Assembly: GCF_017813335.1 (NCBI RefSeq) | Contig: NZ_JAGIYY010000003.1 | Span: 248,001 to 312,000 of the forward strand | Direction: 5' to 3' | Length of the DNA stretch: 64,000 bases | Origin: Tianweitania sediminis | GTDB taxonomy: Bacteria; Pseudomonadota; Alphaproteobacteria; Rhizobiales; Rhizobiaceae | Shown here: positions 48,954-58,134 of the stretch, in pieces | How positions within the stretch are numbered: the first letter of the stretch is position 1 | Layout: each line of letters opens with the position of its first letter | Program-made: the position numbers and the translations under genes | The notes under the pieces: generated by a model | The model's database searches: none | What the model was told of the DNA's origin: nothing | The model's input: only the letters and a program-made list of their open reading frames with translations

Positions 48954-49421
48954 ATGACGGACAAGCGCTGGGCCTTCGAGGATTTTGAGGAAGGAGCCAC
49001 GATCCCGCTGGGCCGCCGCGCGGTGGAAGCCGCCGAGATCATCGAATTCGCTCAGGAGTTCGATATGCAGCCGATGCATCTGGATGAGGAGGCCGGCAAA
49101 GCCAGCATCCTTGGCGGACTGTCAGCCTCCGGCTGGCACACATCCGCGATGTTCATGCGCCTGATCTGCGACAATCTTCTTTTGGACTCCACGTCGCAGG
49201 GTTCTCCGGGCATTGACTACCTCAAGTGGAAAAGGCCCGTCCTCGCTGGCGACACGATACGCGGCCAGAACACGGTGCTGGCAAAGCGCAGATCGGCTTC
49301 GCGGCCAACCCTCGGCTTCGTGACCTTCAAGAGCGAGTTGTTCAACCAGCGCGACGAACTCGTGCTGGAGTTCCAGAACAGCGGCATGTTCCTGTTGCGC
49401 AATCCAGGAGCTGCCGCATGA
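48954..49421 (+). CDS. MaoC-family dehydratase-like protein
   Basis: The 155-residue hotdog protein has the MaoC pattern: FEEGATIPLGRRAV near residue 9, EFDMQPMHLDEEAGKAS near 34 (the hydratase Asp/His region) and GLSASGWHTSAMFMRL near 55. Such proteins hydrate enoyl-CoA or related thioesters. It overlaps a paralogue by ATGA; the two may form a heteromer with each supplying one hotdog half. Confidence 0.88.
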   Translation: MTDKRWAFEDFEEGATIPLGRRAVEAAEIIEFAQEFDMQPMHLDEEAGKASILGGLSASGWHTSAMFMRLICDNLLLDSTSQGSPGIDYLKWKRPVLAGDTIRGQNTVLAKRRSASRPTLGFVTFKSELFNQRDELVLEFQNSGMFLLRNPGAAA

Positions 49422-49879
49422 AGCTGGATGAGTATTTTGCGCTTGGCCAGACACAGGATCTTGGCAGCCACATTTTCACGGCGGAGGAGATCATCACCTT
49501 TGCCCGCAAGTTCGATCCGCAGCCTTTTCACCTGAGTGAAGAAGCAGCAAAGAACAGCGTGTTTGGCGCACTGTGCGCTTCAGGCTGGCATACGGCGTCC
49601 ATGTGGATGCGCCACAATCTGCTTCATGCCGCGCCGCGGGAATGGGCTGGTGAAGGCCCGAAGCCGGAATTTGGACCCTCGCCGGGGTTCCAGAACCTAC
49701 GCTGGCTGAAACCCGCCTATGCCGGGGACACGATCCGTTTTGCACGCACCAGCACAGCCCACCGCGCCCTCACCTCGCGACCCGGCTGGCGCATCCTCAA
49801 CGCCCACGGCGAAGCCTTCAACTCCGCGAACGAGAAGATCATGGGGATCGACACGGCAGTCCTGATGAAGGTGGCGTAG
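49418..49879 (+). CDS. MaoC-family dehydratase-like protein, second copy
   Basis: The 153-residue paralogue has the same pattern (FARKFDPQPFHLSEEAAKNS near residue 27 and GALCASGWHTASMWMRHNLL near 48). Its ATG overlaps the stop of the first copy, indicating coupled translation in similar amounts. It converges on the MoxR operon, ending 11 bases from the stop of the 690-residue gene. Confidence 0.88.
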   Translation: MKLDEYFALGQTQDLGSHIFTAEEIITFARKFDPQPFHLSEEAAKNSVFGALCASGWHTASMWMRHNLLHAAPREWAGEGPKPEFGPSPGFQNLRWLKPAYAGDTIRFARTSTAHRALTSRPGWRILNAHGEAFNSANEKIMGIDTAVLMKVA

Positions 49880-49890
49880 TAAGGCGAGCC

Positions 49891-51963
49891 TTATCGGCCT
49901 TCGCGATACCACATGGCGCCGATCGCCATCAGCAGAAGAGCGAGGCCGAGGAACCCGCCGAACAAGGGCGTGCGGCTCACCGACTGCAGGATGCTATCGT
50001 TCGTGGTGCGGAGCCCCATCCAGTCGCGGCCTGCCGTTTCGCCGCCGGACCGTACCGGCACGATGTTGGGCAGATCAATGCCGGTCAGCCCCGCCTCGAT
50101 GCGGCGCACCGTACCGCCGCTCGCATCCGCGACCGGGCGGAGCACGGCTTCGGTGGAAATCACGTCTGCAAACTCGGGTGCATTCACCGGACCGACATGC
50201 GCGAGAGCCGTGAGATCGCCGTTGGCGACCTGGTACAGGCCAACCTCATCCGCTTCCAGGCTGCCGGTGAACAGGCCAGGCTGGTTCGAGGCCAGCGGGA
50301 TCTGGAGGCGCTTGCCAGTCGGCGTAATGATGCTCGCAGGTCCGGGCTCGTCGCTCATGGTCTGGCGCGTGACATTCAGCACCATGCCACGCCCATCTGC
50401 GGTCAGCCGCTCTTCCTCGAGCTCCGGCTCCTTCATCAGCCAATGCGCGATGCGCCGGTAAAGATCGACATGCGGTCCTCCGCCCTCATAGCCGCGCGCC
50501 CAAAGCCAGCCCTGGTCCGACAAGAACATGCCGACCCGCCCCTCCCCAGTACGGTTCAACAGAAGCAGCGGCTGCTCGCCCGCTCCTTTCATGACCACCT
50601 CACCTTGAGGATTGTTCACGCTGATCTGGCGGAACCAGCGGCTCCAGCGCGGCGGCTCCTGTCCCGAACCTTCCAGTCCGCGCGTCACTGGATGGCGCTG
50701 GCCGACGTCGGTCAAGCGGGGGTAGAAGCCTTCTTCCACCACGTCGCCGGTCGGCAAGGCAGGCAGTGCCGACATCAGCGGCGTGTTGGCGATCGACTGC
50801 GGCCCGGCATATTCGGGGCCTGCTGCGATCAGGAGCGCGCCGCCATTTTCGACATACTCCGCGATGTAGTCGTAGTAGAGGATCGGCAGCACGTCGCGAT
50901 GTTGGTAGCGGTCGAAGATGATCAGGTCGAAGTCGTTGATCTTTTCGACGAACAGTTCGCGCGTCGGGAAAGCGATCAGCGACAACTCGTTGATCGGCGT
51001 ACCATCCTGTTTTTCCGGCGGACGCAGAATCGTGAAATGCACGAGGTCCACGGACGCGTCCGACTTCAGGAGGTTGCGCCAGGTGCGCTCGCCGGCATGC
51101 GGCTCGCCTGACACCAACAGCACCCGCAGGTTCTCGCGAATGCCGTCCACGAGGGCGATGGCGCGGTTGTTGGCAGGCGTCAATTCGTCCGCAGGGCCCT
51201 CGACGGCCAGTTCCACGATGTTGCGGCCGGCATTCGGAACCGCGACTTCCAGGGTGGTGGGCTGCCCGACGACTGCCCGTTCCGTAGCCACCAGATCGCC
51301 GTTGACGGACACGCGCACGGACACCGTTTCGCCCTCGCCGGCGCTGTCCAGCACCCGGTAGGTCATGGTCACCGGCTTGTCCACGAGGCCAAAGCGGGGC
51401 GCGTTTTCCAGCCGGATGCGGCGGTCCCGCTCGCCTTCTTCACCCGTAATCAGGGCGTGGATCGGCGCCGCAAAGCCGGGGCCGTTGCCGGCCGGTACGT
51501 CATGAACCTGGCCATCGGTCACCATGATTGCGCCGGCGATGCGCGACGGCGGCACGTCACGGAAGGCACTGTCCAGGCTGTTGAACAGCTCCGTTTCCGT
51601 GCGCTCGTCGGCTGAAGCAGCCTGCCCAGTCTCGATCTCGCGCACCTCGAACTGGTCGAAGCGGGCAAGACGCGTCTTCAGTTCGGCAACCGCCGCGTCG
51701 GTCTGCGCGGTGCGATCACGGATCTCCTGGCTTTGGCTGCGATCCACCACAAGGGCCACCACGCTTTTCAGCGGCTCGCGCACTTCATCCAGCAGAACAG
51801 GGTTGAAGAGGGCGAGCGTCAGCGCCAGCAAGGCCCCGACCCGAAACAGCGCGCCGCGTTGCCGCCGCCACAAGGCGATGGCTGCGAGCAACGCAACAGG
51901 CAGGAGCACAAGCGCAAGGAAGGTCCACGACAGCAGCGGTTCGAAGGAAAGCGACCAGTTCAC
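49891..51963 (-). CDS. Large membrane-anchored protein of the MoxR/BatA-like operon
   Basis: The 690-residue protein has two N-terminal hydrophobic segments (about residues 8-55; LVLLPVALLAAIALW), a vWA-like start (VVALVVDRSQSQEIRDRTAQ), a long periplasmic beta-rich region with glutamine amidotransferase-like LLIAAGPEYAGPQS, and a C-terminal transmembrane helix. It is the last gene of a moxR-DUF58-DUF4159 operon, overlapping none of them. I use the GTG at 51963, preceded by AAGGA, rather than the TTG at 51993 inside the previous gene. Its molecular function is unknown. Confidence 0.82.
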   Translation of the reverse strand: MNWSLSFEPLLSWTFLALVLLPVALLAAIALWRRQRGALFRVGALLALTLALFNPVLLDEVREPLKSVVALVVDRSQSQEIRDRTAQTDAAVAELKTRLARFDQFEVREIETGQAASADERTETELFNSLDSAFRDVPPSRIAGAIMVTDGQVHDVPAGNGPGFAAPIHALITGEEGERDRRIRLENAPRFGLVDKPVTMTYRVLDSAGEGETVSVRVSVNGDLVATERAVVGQPTTLEVAVPNAGRNIVELAVEGPADELTPANNRAIALVDGIRENLRVLLVSGEPHAGERTWRNLLKSDASVDLVHFTILRPPEKQDGTPINELSLIAFPTRELFVEKINDFDLIIFDRYQHRDVLPILYYDYIAEYVENGGALLIAAGPEYAGPQSIANTPLMSALPALPTGDVVEEGFYPRLTDVGQRHPVTRGLEGSGQEPPRWSRWFRQISVNNPQGEVVMKGAGEQPLLLLNRTGEGRVGMFLSDQGWLWARGYEGGGPHVDLYRRIAHWLMKEPELEEERLTADGRGMVLNVTRQTMSDEPGPASIITPTGKRLQIPLASNQPGLFTGSLEADEVGLYQVANGDLTALAHVGPVNAPEFADVISTEAVLRPVADASGGTVRRIEAGLTGIDLPNIVPVRSGGETAGRDWMGLRTTNDSILQSVSRTPLFGGFLGLALLLMAIGAMWYREGR

Positions 51964-51973
51964 AAGCGGATCC

Positions 51974-54790
51974 TTACTGACCGAGCCGTTCAAGCAGAAC
52001 AGGCACGTGCACCTGATCGGATTTGTAGTTGCCGGTAAGCATGTACATCATGATGTTCACGCCGCCCCGCAGGGCATAAACCCGCTGCATCGGGTCGGCC
52101 GGCACGGTGGGCAGCATCGGTTCGCCGCTGGCGTCCACGGCCCAGGCTCCCGCGAGATCATTGGCCGTGATCATGATCGGCGTTACGCCATCGCCTGTCC
52201 GAACCGGTCGGTCCGCGGCTTCGGTGCTCGTTGGAACAGCCTCCACCCAAAGCGGGCTTCCCGTGAAGCGGCCGTAGAACTCAGGCACGATGAAAAAGGC
52301 TTTCGTCAGAACGTGGTCGGCCGGCACCGGCTCCAGCGCCGGCACGTTCAGATTGCCAAGGATGTCCCGCAGCCGCTGCGTCGCAGGCGTAGCGGAACCC
52401 ATGTCAAAGCCGGTGGAATACTGGTCGCGCGTGTCGAAAAGCACCGTGCCGCCGCCCTGCATGTAGGCATCCACCCGGGCGATGGCTTCCGGCGACGGCA
52501 TGGCCGCATCGGGATCAATCGGCCAGTAGATCAGCGGGTAAAAGGAAAGCTCGTCCGTCGCGATATCGACGCCGGCAGGTTCGCCCGGTTCAAGCGCGGT
52601 CTTGTCGATCAGGAACTGCGTCAGCCCCGTCATGCCCGCCCGGCTGATCGCATCAACGGACGAATTGCCGGTGATCACATAGGCGATGCGGGTCGTGGAG
52701 ATCGCCTCGATTGCCGCCTGATCATCCGGCTGGCTGTCCTGCGCCTGCGTCGGGTTTGCAAAGGTGGCAAGGCCAAAGGCGAACGCGACAAGCGCCGCGG
52801 CGGCAACAGCAACCCCCGTGCGCCGCGGACGGCGTGCAAAAGCGCCGCCCATCCACAACACGGCGAGTGTGTCGAGCACCATCAATAAGGCTGCAAGGGC
52901 AAACAAGGGGCCACGAAGGTCGCGCGCCTGGTCAAAGGCGTAGGACGCTTCCGTCACGGGCAGGCCCGTTTCCGGACGAGCCAGGGCAACCAGCTGCGCA
53001 TCCTTGTTCAAGAGGTTATGCGCCACCACTCCCTCGTCTCCTCCGTAAAGCCCGGGCGGATTTTCGATGGACACGCGGGCAACTCCAGGCTCGAGCGGAC
53101 GTGCATCCGCGGGAGGCGGCACAAGCACGCCATCTGCGCCGATCATGCGGAACGGCGGCAGACCGCCTCCGCTTGTTTCCGCATTGGCATCAAGCCGGCC
53201 TTGATTGCGCGATAGCTGCACCACACGCCGCAACATCTCAACGAAGGTACCGGAAATCGGAAGATTCGACCACGTCGCTTCGGGCGTGACATGGAACAAC
53301 ACCACGGACCCCTCACCTCGCCTCGTGCCCGTGATCAGCGGAGTGCCATCGGCAAGAGTTGCCCAAGTGCGTTCGGCAAGTTCCGCGTTGGGTTCTGCCA
53401 GGACCTGCCGCGTGACCGTCACTTCCGATGGCGGCGCCAGATCGGCAAAGGGACCGGTCGCAGGAAACTCACGCACCGTCTGCGGCTCGGTCCAAGACAG
53501 GGCGCCACCCAGCGCACGCTCGCCAAGCCGCAGCGGAACCGGCAGCAGCACCTCGTCATTGCCGGCAGCGGCAAGGCGGGAACCGGCAAAGCGAACCAGT
53601 GTGCCGCCTTGCTCCACCCAATCGATCAGGGCTTGGCGCGCGCCGTCGGGCACCACGCCCACATCGGCCATGACAATCATGGCCGGGCGTTGTTCAAGCA
53701 ACTGCGGGATAGCTTGGGCGAGATCCGCACTTGTCGGCTCCACAAGGTCTGCAAAGGGTTGCATCGCCTTGCGGATGTAGAAAAGTGGCGAAAGGAGCGG
53801 CTGCGCCTGGTCGGCTTCGGCTTGCGACAACAGACCGACGCGACGGCGCTTGGCGTTTTCATCAAGAACCCGAACAGCGCCCGCCTGCGGTTCGCCGTCG
53901 ATGGCAACAGAAGCGAAATCGTTGCGGAGCTCGAAGGGCACCGTGAAATCTCCGGTTGCCATGGTTTCACCTGGTCCGAAGCCGAGCGTGGCATCGGCAA
54001 TGCGGCGGCCGCGCTCGTCGAAGGCGCCGGCCGTCACCGTGCGCGGTGCAGGATCAGCGCTGCTTCGAACCGCGGTGACACGGAACCCGTCGACCTCGTT
54101 GTCAGCCGCGGTCAAGGCCAGCGACGTGATCTGCTCGGGCGCGATCCAGATGAGGTTAGATCGCGCGTTTCCGAGAAGAGCCGCGAAGGCCTGCTCGTCG
54201 CCTTCGGCAGCAAGCCCGTCCGCAAGCACCGCCACACTCGGTGCAGCAAACCCTGCAAGGGCTTCTGCCACGCGCCCGAAAGCGGTCGGACGATCAACCG
54301 GAACCGGCCGGGGAGCCGCTGCGCGCAGGTGGTCGAGCGCAGCCTGCGCTTCGAATGGCCCGATCTCTGTGCTGGGTGGTTCGGCGGTCAGGGCCAGCAC
54401 CACCGGAATGCCCGCGGCACTTGCGTCGGTAATCAGCCGTTCCGCTGTGGCCACCCGCCGCTCCCAATCGGGTGCGGTCGACCAGCCATTGTCCAACACA
54501 ATCGCAACCGCGTCACCCGACGCGCTCATGCGTTCGCGCGGGTTGAACACCGGATCCGCCAGCGCGAAGATGATCAAGGCTGCCATCAGAAGCCGCAGCA
54601 GCGTGAGCCACCAAGGGCTTGAATGGGGTGTTTCTTCCTTGCGCAGAACGCGCGCTAGGATCTTGAGTGGGGGGAAGGTTTCCGTTTGGGGCTTGGGCGG
54701 GGTCAAGCGCAACAGCCACCAGATCAGCGGCAAGGCGAGCAAGCCGGCCAGAACCAGGGGCGCGCCGAAGGAAAGCGGAAGCCAACTCAT
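51974..54790 (-). CDS. DUF4159 membrane protein with BatA-like N-terminus
   Basis: The 938-residue protein starts with the aerotolerance-regulator (BatA) N-terminal domain (two hydrophobic segments; PLVLAGLLALPLIWWLLRLTPP). A vWA-like region follows, then further transmembrane segments near 640-700, and a periplasmic DUF4159 domain (about 720-935; TRIAYVITGNSSVDAISRAG, GGTVLFDTRDQYSTG, GGVNIMMYMLTGNYKSDQVH). It overlaps the DUF58 gene by ATGA. With MoxR it probably remodels a periplasmic or membrane complex. Confidence 0.87.
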   Translation of the reverse strand: MSWLPLSFGAPLVLAGLLALPLIWWLLRLTPPKPQTETFPPLKILARVLRKEETPHSSPWWLTLLRLLMAALIIFALADPVFNPRERMSASGDAVAIVLDNGWSTAPDWERRVATAERLITDASAAGIPVVLALTAEPPSTEIGPFEAQAALDHLRAAAPRPVPVDRPTAFGRVAEALAGFAAPSVAVLADGLAAEGDEQAFAALLGNARSNLIWIAPEQITSLALTAADNEVDGFRVTAVRSSADPAPRTVTAGAFDERGRRIADATLGFGPGETMATGDFTVPFELRNDFASVAIDGEPQAGAVRVLDENAKRRRVGLLSQAEADQAQPLLSPLFYIRKAMQPFADLVEPTSADLAQAIPQLLEQRPAMIVMADVGVVPDGARQALIDWVEQGGTLVRFAGSRLAAAGNDEVLLPVPLRLGERALGGALSWTEPQTVREFPATGPFADLAPPSEVTVTRQVLAEPNAELAERTWATLADGTPLITGTRRGEGSVVLFHVTPEATWSNLPISGTFVEMLRRVVQLSRNQGRLDANAETSGGGLPPFRMIGADGVLVPPPADARPLEPGVARVSIENPPGLYGGDEGVVAHNLLNKDAQLVALARPETGLPVTEASYAFDQARDLRGPLFALAALLMVLDTLAVLWMGGAFARRPRRTGVAVAAAALVAFAFGLATFANPTQAQDSQPDDQAAIEAISTTRIAYVITGNSSVDAISRAGMTGLTQFLIDKTALEPGEPAGVDIATDELSFYPLIYWPIDPDAAMPSPEAIARVDAYMQGGGTVLFDTRDQYSTGFDMGSATPATQRLRDILGNLNVPALEPVPADHVLTKAFFIVPEFYGRFTGSPLWVEAVPTSTEAADRPVRTGDGVTPIMITANDLAGAWAVDASGEPMLPTVPADPMQRVYALRGGVNIMMYMLTGNYKSDQVHVPVLLERLGQ

Positions 54791-55704
54791 GCGCCTGCGC
54801 TCCCCAAGCCGGCATCTGTGGACAAAGCCAGGTGGATCTTCACGAGCGCTTCGGAGGCAAGACGGTCCGTGTGGTTGACCGTGTAGCTCCAGCCCTGCCG
54901 TTTCGCCCAGCTGGCGAGCTCGGCCCGGCGTGCCAGATAAAGGTTCCGGTAGTCAGCGGCCAGAGTTTCGGCACGACCCGCGGTCAAGCGTTCGCCACTT
55001 TCGGGATCCTGAAACTCGGTTCGTCCGGCATACGGAAAGCTTTCTTCTGCCGGATCAGCGATCTCGATCAGATGCGCCCGCACGCCACGCCGCATCAGCG
55101 GATCGAGCCACTGCATTGCTTCGTCGGGCGTATCGAGGAAATCCGAAACAAGGATCACGTCAGAAAAGCGACGCACGCCGATGAAGTCCGGCCTCGACCC
55201 CGAACCGGCAGGGGCATACGCCAACCGCGTGGCCAGCCGCTCGGCGCCGTTGCGTGCCGTGAACGGATCGGTGAGGCCCGGCCAGCCGATGCGCTCGCCG
55301 CTGCGCGACAGAAGTTCAGCGAGCGCAAGCGTCAGAACAAGCGCACGCGACTCCTTGGAAACGGTAGCGCCCTTCGACTTGTAAAGCATGGATGGCGACG
55401 CGTCCGCCCACAGCCACACCGTGTGGGCTGCTTCCCACTCGCGATCGCGAATGTAGGTGTGCTCGTCGCGCGCAGACCGGCGCCAGTCGATGCGCGAAAC
55501 GGCGTCTCCTTCGACGAACGGCCGGAACTGCCAGAAGTTCTCACCCACGCCCCGCCGGCGACGGCCGTGCCAACCGGAGATCACCGTGTTCACGACCCGC
55601 CTTGCTTCAACAAGGAGGTCCGGCACAAGGGCGGCACGCGTGCGCGCTCGGGCCAGCGCGTCGCGCGAGGCTACGGGAGGAGCAACCTCGCCGATCCCAG
55701 CCAT
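54787..55704 (-). CDS. DUF58 domain-containing protein
   Basis: The 305-residue cytoplasmic protein has the DUF58 pattern GVGENFWQFRPFVEGDAVSR near residue 53 and WRRSARDEHTYIRDREWE, followed by a vWA-like fold (WLWADASPSMLYKSK). DUF58 proteins sit beside MoxR ATPases and are thought to be adaptors for their targets. It overlaps moxR by one base (TGATG) and DUF4159 by four, so all three are tightly coupled. Confidence 0.9.
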   Translation of the reverse strand: MAGIGEVAPPVASRDALARARTRAALVPDLLVEARRVVNTVISGWHGRRRRGVGENFWQFRPFVEGDAVSRIDWRRSARDEHTYIRDREWEAAHTVWLWADASPSMLYKSKGATVSKESRALVLTLALAELLSRSGERIGWPGLTDPFTARNGAERLATRLAYAPAGSGSRPDFIGVRRFSDVILVSDFLDTPDEAMQWLDPLMRRGVRAHLIEIADPAEESFPYAGRTEFQDPESGERLTAGRAETLAADYRNLYLARRAELASWAKRQGWSYTVNHTDRLASEALVKIHLALSTDAGLGSAGA

Positions 55705-56711
55705 CAACCGACCGCTTTCACCAGCCTGGCAACAACGTCACGCACGCTCATGCCTTCCGCGCGGGCTGCAAAGGTCAGCGCCATGCGGTGCTGCAGCACT
55801 GGCTCCGCCAGCGCCCGCACATCATCGATCGAGGGTGCGAGCCGGCCATCATAAAGCGCGCGGGCACGGGCACAGAGCGTCAGCGCCTGAGACGCGCGCG
55901 GGCCAGGGCCCCAGGCAACATGCTTGTCCGTTTCGGCATGCCCTTGCCCAGGGCGCGCCGAGCGCACGAGCGTCAGAATGGCTTCCACAACGCTTTCCGG
56001 CACGGGCATGCGCCGCACGAGGAGCTGGATCTCGCGCAGCCGTTCGGCGTCGAGGACTGTGGCGATGCCGGCTTCGCGCGTGCCGGTGGTTTCCGTCAGG
56101 ATGCGACGCTCGGCTTCGAGCTCCGGATAAAGGATGTCGATCTGCATCAAGAAGCGGTCGAGCTGGGCCTCGGGGAGAGGATAGGTTCCCTCCTGTTCCA
56201 GCGGGTTCTGCGTCGCAAGCACATGGAACGGGGCTGGCAGATCGTGACGGTGGCCAGCCACGGTGACATGGTATTCCTGCATCGACTGCAACAAAGCCGA
56301 TTGCGTGCGCGGGCTGGCGCGGTTGATCTCATCGGCCATCAACAACTGCGCGAAAATCGGGCCGGGAATGAAGCGAAAGGCGCGACGACCCGTTTCATCC
56401 TGCTCCATCACTTCCGAGCCCAGAATGTCCGACGGCATCAGGTCCGGCGTGAACTGGATGCGATTGGATTGCAGTCCGAGCACAGTGCCCAGCGTTTCCA
56501 CGAGCTTTGTTTTCGCAAGACCCGGCACGCCCACCAACAAGGCGTGGCCGCCGGCAAGAACCGCCGTCAGCGTTTTTTCCACCACGCTTTCCTGGCCGAA
56601 AATCACTTGGCCCACGGCATCGCGCACGAGCGAGATGCTGTTCAGCGCTTGTTCTGCCTGCGCAACCATCTGGGTTTCGCTCAGCGCCTTGTCGGACGTC
56701 ATCACGCTCAT
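55704..56711 (-). CDS. MoxR-family AAA+ ATPase
   Basis: The 335-residue AAA+ protein has Walker A GVPGLAKTKL near residue 60, Walker B LLMADEINRASPRTQSALL near 122, sensor 1 ATQNPLEQEGTYPLPEAQLD and sensor 2 in ARASQALTLC. MoxR proteins act as maturation chaperones for vWA-partner complexes, such as methanol dehydrogenase in Paracoccus. It leads the four-gene minus-strand operon. The start at 56711 (MSVMTSDK) is preferred; longer readings enter the promoter of the DUF1285 gene. Confidence 0.93.
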   Translation of the reverse strand: MSVMTSDKALSETQMVAQAEQALNSISLVRDAVGQVIFGQESVVEKTLTAVLAGGHALLVGVPGLAKTKLVETLGTVLGLQSNRIQFTPDLMPSDILGSEVMEQDETGRRAFRFIPGPIFAQLLMADEINRASPRTQSALLQSMQEYHVTVAGHRHDLPAPFHVLATQNPLEQEGTYPLPEAQLDRFLMQIDILYPELEAERRILTETTGTREAGIATVLDAERLREIQLLVRRMPVPESVVEAILTLVRSARPGQGHAETDKHVAWGPGPRASQALTLCARARALYDGRLAPSIDDVRALAEPVLQHRMALTFAARAEGMSVRDVVARLVKAVG

Positions 56712-56866
56712 CTTTGAATTGGCCCTTCGTTGAAGAGGTTCGCGCGAAGCGGCGGACCGTTTTTCCGTCGAGGATCGCGAACCCGCTGGGGGTAGAAGCA
56801 AGGCGCCTCGACCTTAAATGGCTTGCAGGTACTGACAAGCAAAACAACAGTGACTATTTCGTGACC

Positions 56867-57502
56867 ATGACAGCTTCAACGACGACCCCTCCCAAGAGCT
56901 TGAAAACAGCCGGCGACACCGCTGGTCTTGAAGCGTTGATCGGTCGCGCGGCGCGCGCTGGCAAGGGACTTCCACCCGTTGATCGATGGAATCCGCAGTT
57001 CTGCGGCGAACTCGACATGGAGATCAAGCGCGACGGCACCTGGTTCTATCTTGGCACGCCGATCGGGCGCCCTGCCCTTGTGCAGCTCTTTTCCAGCGTT
57101 CTGCGCAAGGACGAAGACGGCAACACCTATCTGGTCACTCCCGTGGAAAAGGTCGGCATCCGCGTTGAAGATGCGGCCTTCCTTGCCGTGGAAGTCGATG
57201 CCAGCGGGTCAGGCGACGCGCGCGCGTTGACCTTCCGAACCAATGTCGGCGACGTCGTGGAAGCAGGACCGGATCACCCGCTGCGCTTCGTGGATGAAGC
57301 CGAGACCGGCGGGCTGAAGCCCTACCTCCACGTGCGTGGCCGCCTTGAAGCGCTCGTGAACCGGCCCGTGATGTACGAACTTGCCAATCTCGGCGAGGAG
57401 ATCGAGATCGATGGCCGCCTGATGTTCGCCCTCCGCTCACGCGGTGCCGTGTTTCCCGTGATGCCGGTGGACCAGCTGAACCGCCTTGCTTCCCAAGGAT
57501 GA
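56867..57502 (+). CDS. DUF1285 domain-containing protein
   Basis: The 211-residue protein has the DUF1285 pattern (PPVDRWNPQFCGELDMEIKR, GTWFYLGTPIGRPALVQLFS and YLVTPVEKVGIRVEDAAFL). It is predicted cytoplasmic and beta-rich; one crystallised member has been proposed to bind nucleotides, but no function is established. It leads a plus-strand run with the Nudix and CCA-transferase genes, overlapping the Nudix gene by ATGA. It is divergent from the moxR operon. Confidence 0.88.
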   Translation: MTASTTTPPKSLKTAGDTAGLEALIGRAARAGKGLPPVDRWNPQFCGELDMEIKRDGTWFYLGTPIGRPALVQLFSSVLRKDEDGNTYLVTPVEKVGIRVEDAAFLAVEVDASGSGDARALTFRTNVGDVVEAGPDHPLRFVDEAETGGLKPYLHVRGRLEALVNRPVMYELANLGEEIEIDGRLMFALRSRGAVFPVMPVDQLNRLASQG

Positions 57503-58134
57503 TGCTACACCGAGCCGATACGCTGTTTAGCGCCGAGGATTTCCGCCGCCGCGCCTTGACGGAACGGGAAGAGCCGGAGCGCGACTTCTACGGCGATCAT
57601 CGGCTGAACCCCGACTCCCGCGACTGGGTCGTGCGACCGGATCTGCGCGAGGCCGCCGTGATGATCACGGCTGTTGATCATCACGACGGCGCGACCCTGA
57701 TTCTCACCAAGCGCGCGGACCATTTGCGCAAGCATGCTGGGCAGATCGCCTTTCCAGGCGGCAGCATCGATCCGGAGGACGCTTCGCCCGAAGCCGCCGC
57801 CTTGCGTGAAATGGAAGAAGAGATCGGGCTCGATTCGGCTGCGGTCGAGGTTCTCGGACGCTTGCCCGACTACAGCACCGGCAGCGGCTTCCGCATCGCG
57901 CCTGTGCTGGGCATTGTCCAGCCGGGCTTCAGCCTTTCCATCAATCCGGTTGAAGTGGATGCCGTGTTCGAGGTGCCCCTCGCCTTCCTCATGGATCCAG
58001 CCAACCACGCCCGCAACAGTCTGATCTTCGCCGAACGTGAGCGCTTCTTTTACGAAATGCCTTTCGGCGAACGCCGGATCTGGGGGGTCACCGCCGGCGT
58101 GATCCGCACGCTTTACGAAAGGCTCTACGCTTGA
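57499..58134 (+). CDS. Nudix hydrolase, CoA-pyrophosphatase type
   Basis: The 211-residue protein has the Nudix box GGSIDPEDASPEAAALREME with EEIGLD. The preceding TKRADHLRKHAGQIAFPGG is the CoA-specific UPF0035 signature. It hydrolyses CoA or its oxidised derivatives to phosphopantetheine and 3',5'-ADP. The first of two consecutive ATGs overlaps the DUF1285 stop. The CCA gene follows by TTGA overlap, so the three are coupled. Confidence 0.92.
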   Translation: MMLHRADTLFSAEDFRRRALTEREEPERDFYGDHRLNPDSRDWVVRPDLREAAVMITAVDHHDGATLILTKRADHLRKHAGQIAFPGGSIDPEDASPEAAALREMEEEIGLDSAAVEVLGRLPDYSTGSGFRIAPVLGIVQPGFSLSINPVEVDAVFEVPLAFLMDPANHARNSLIFAERERFFYEMPFGERRIWGVTAGVIRTLYERLYA

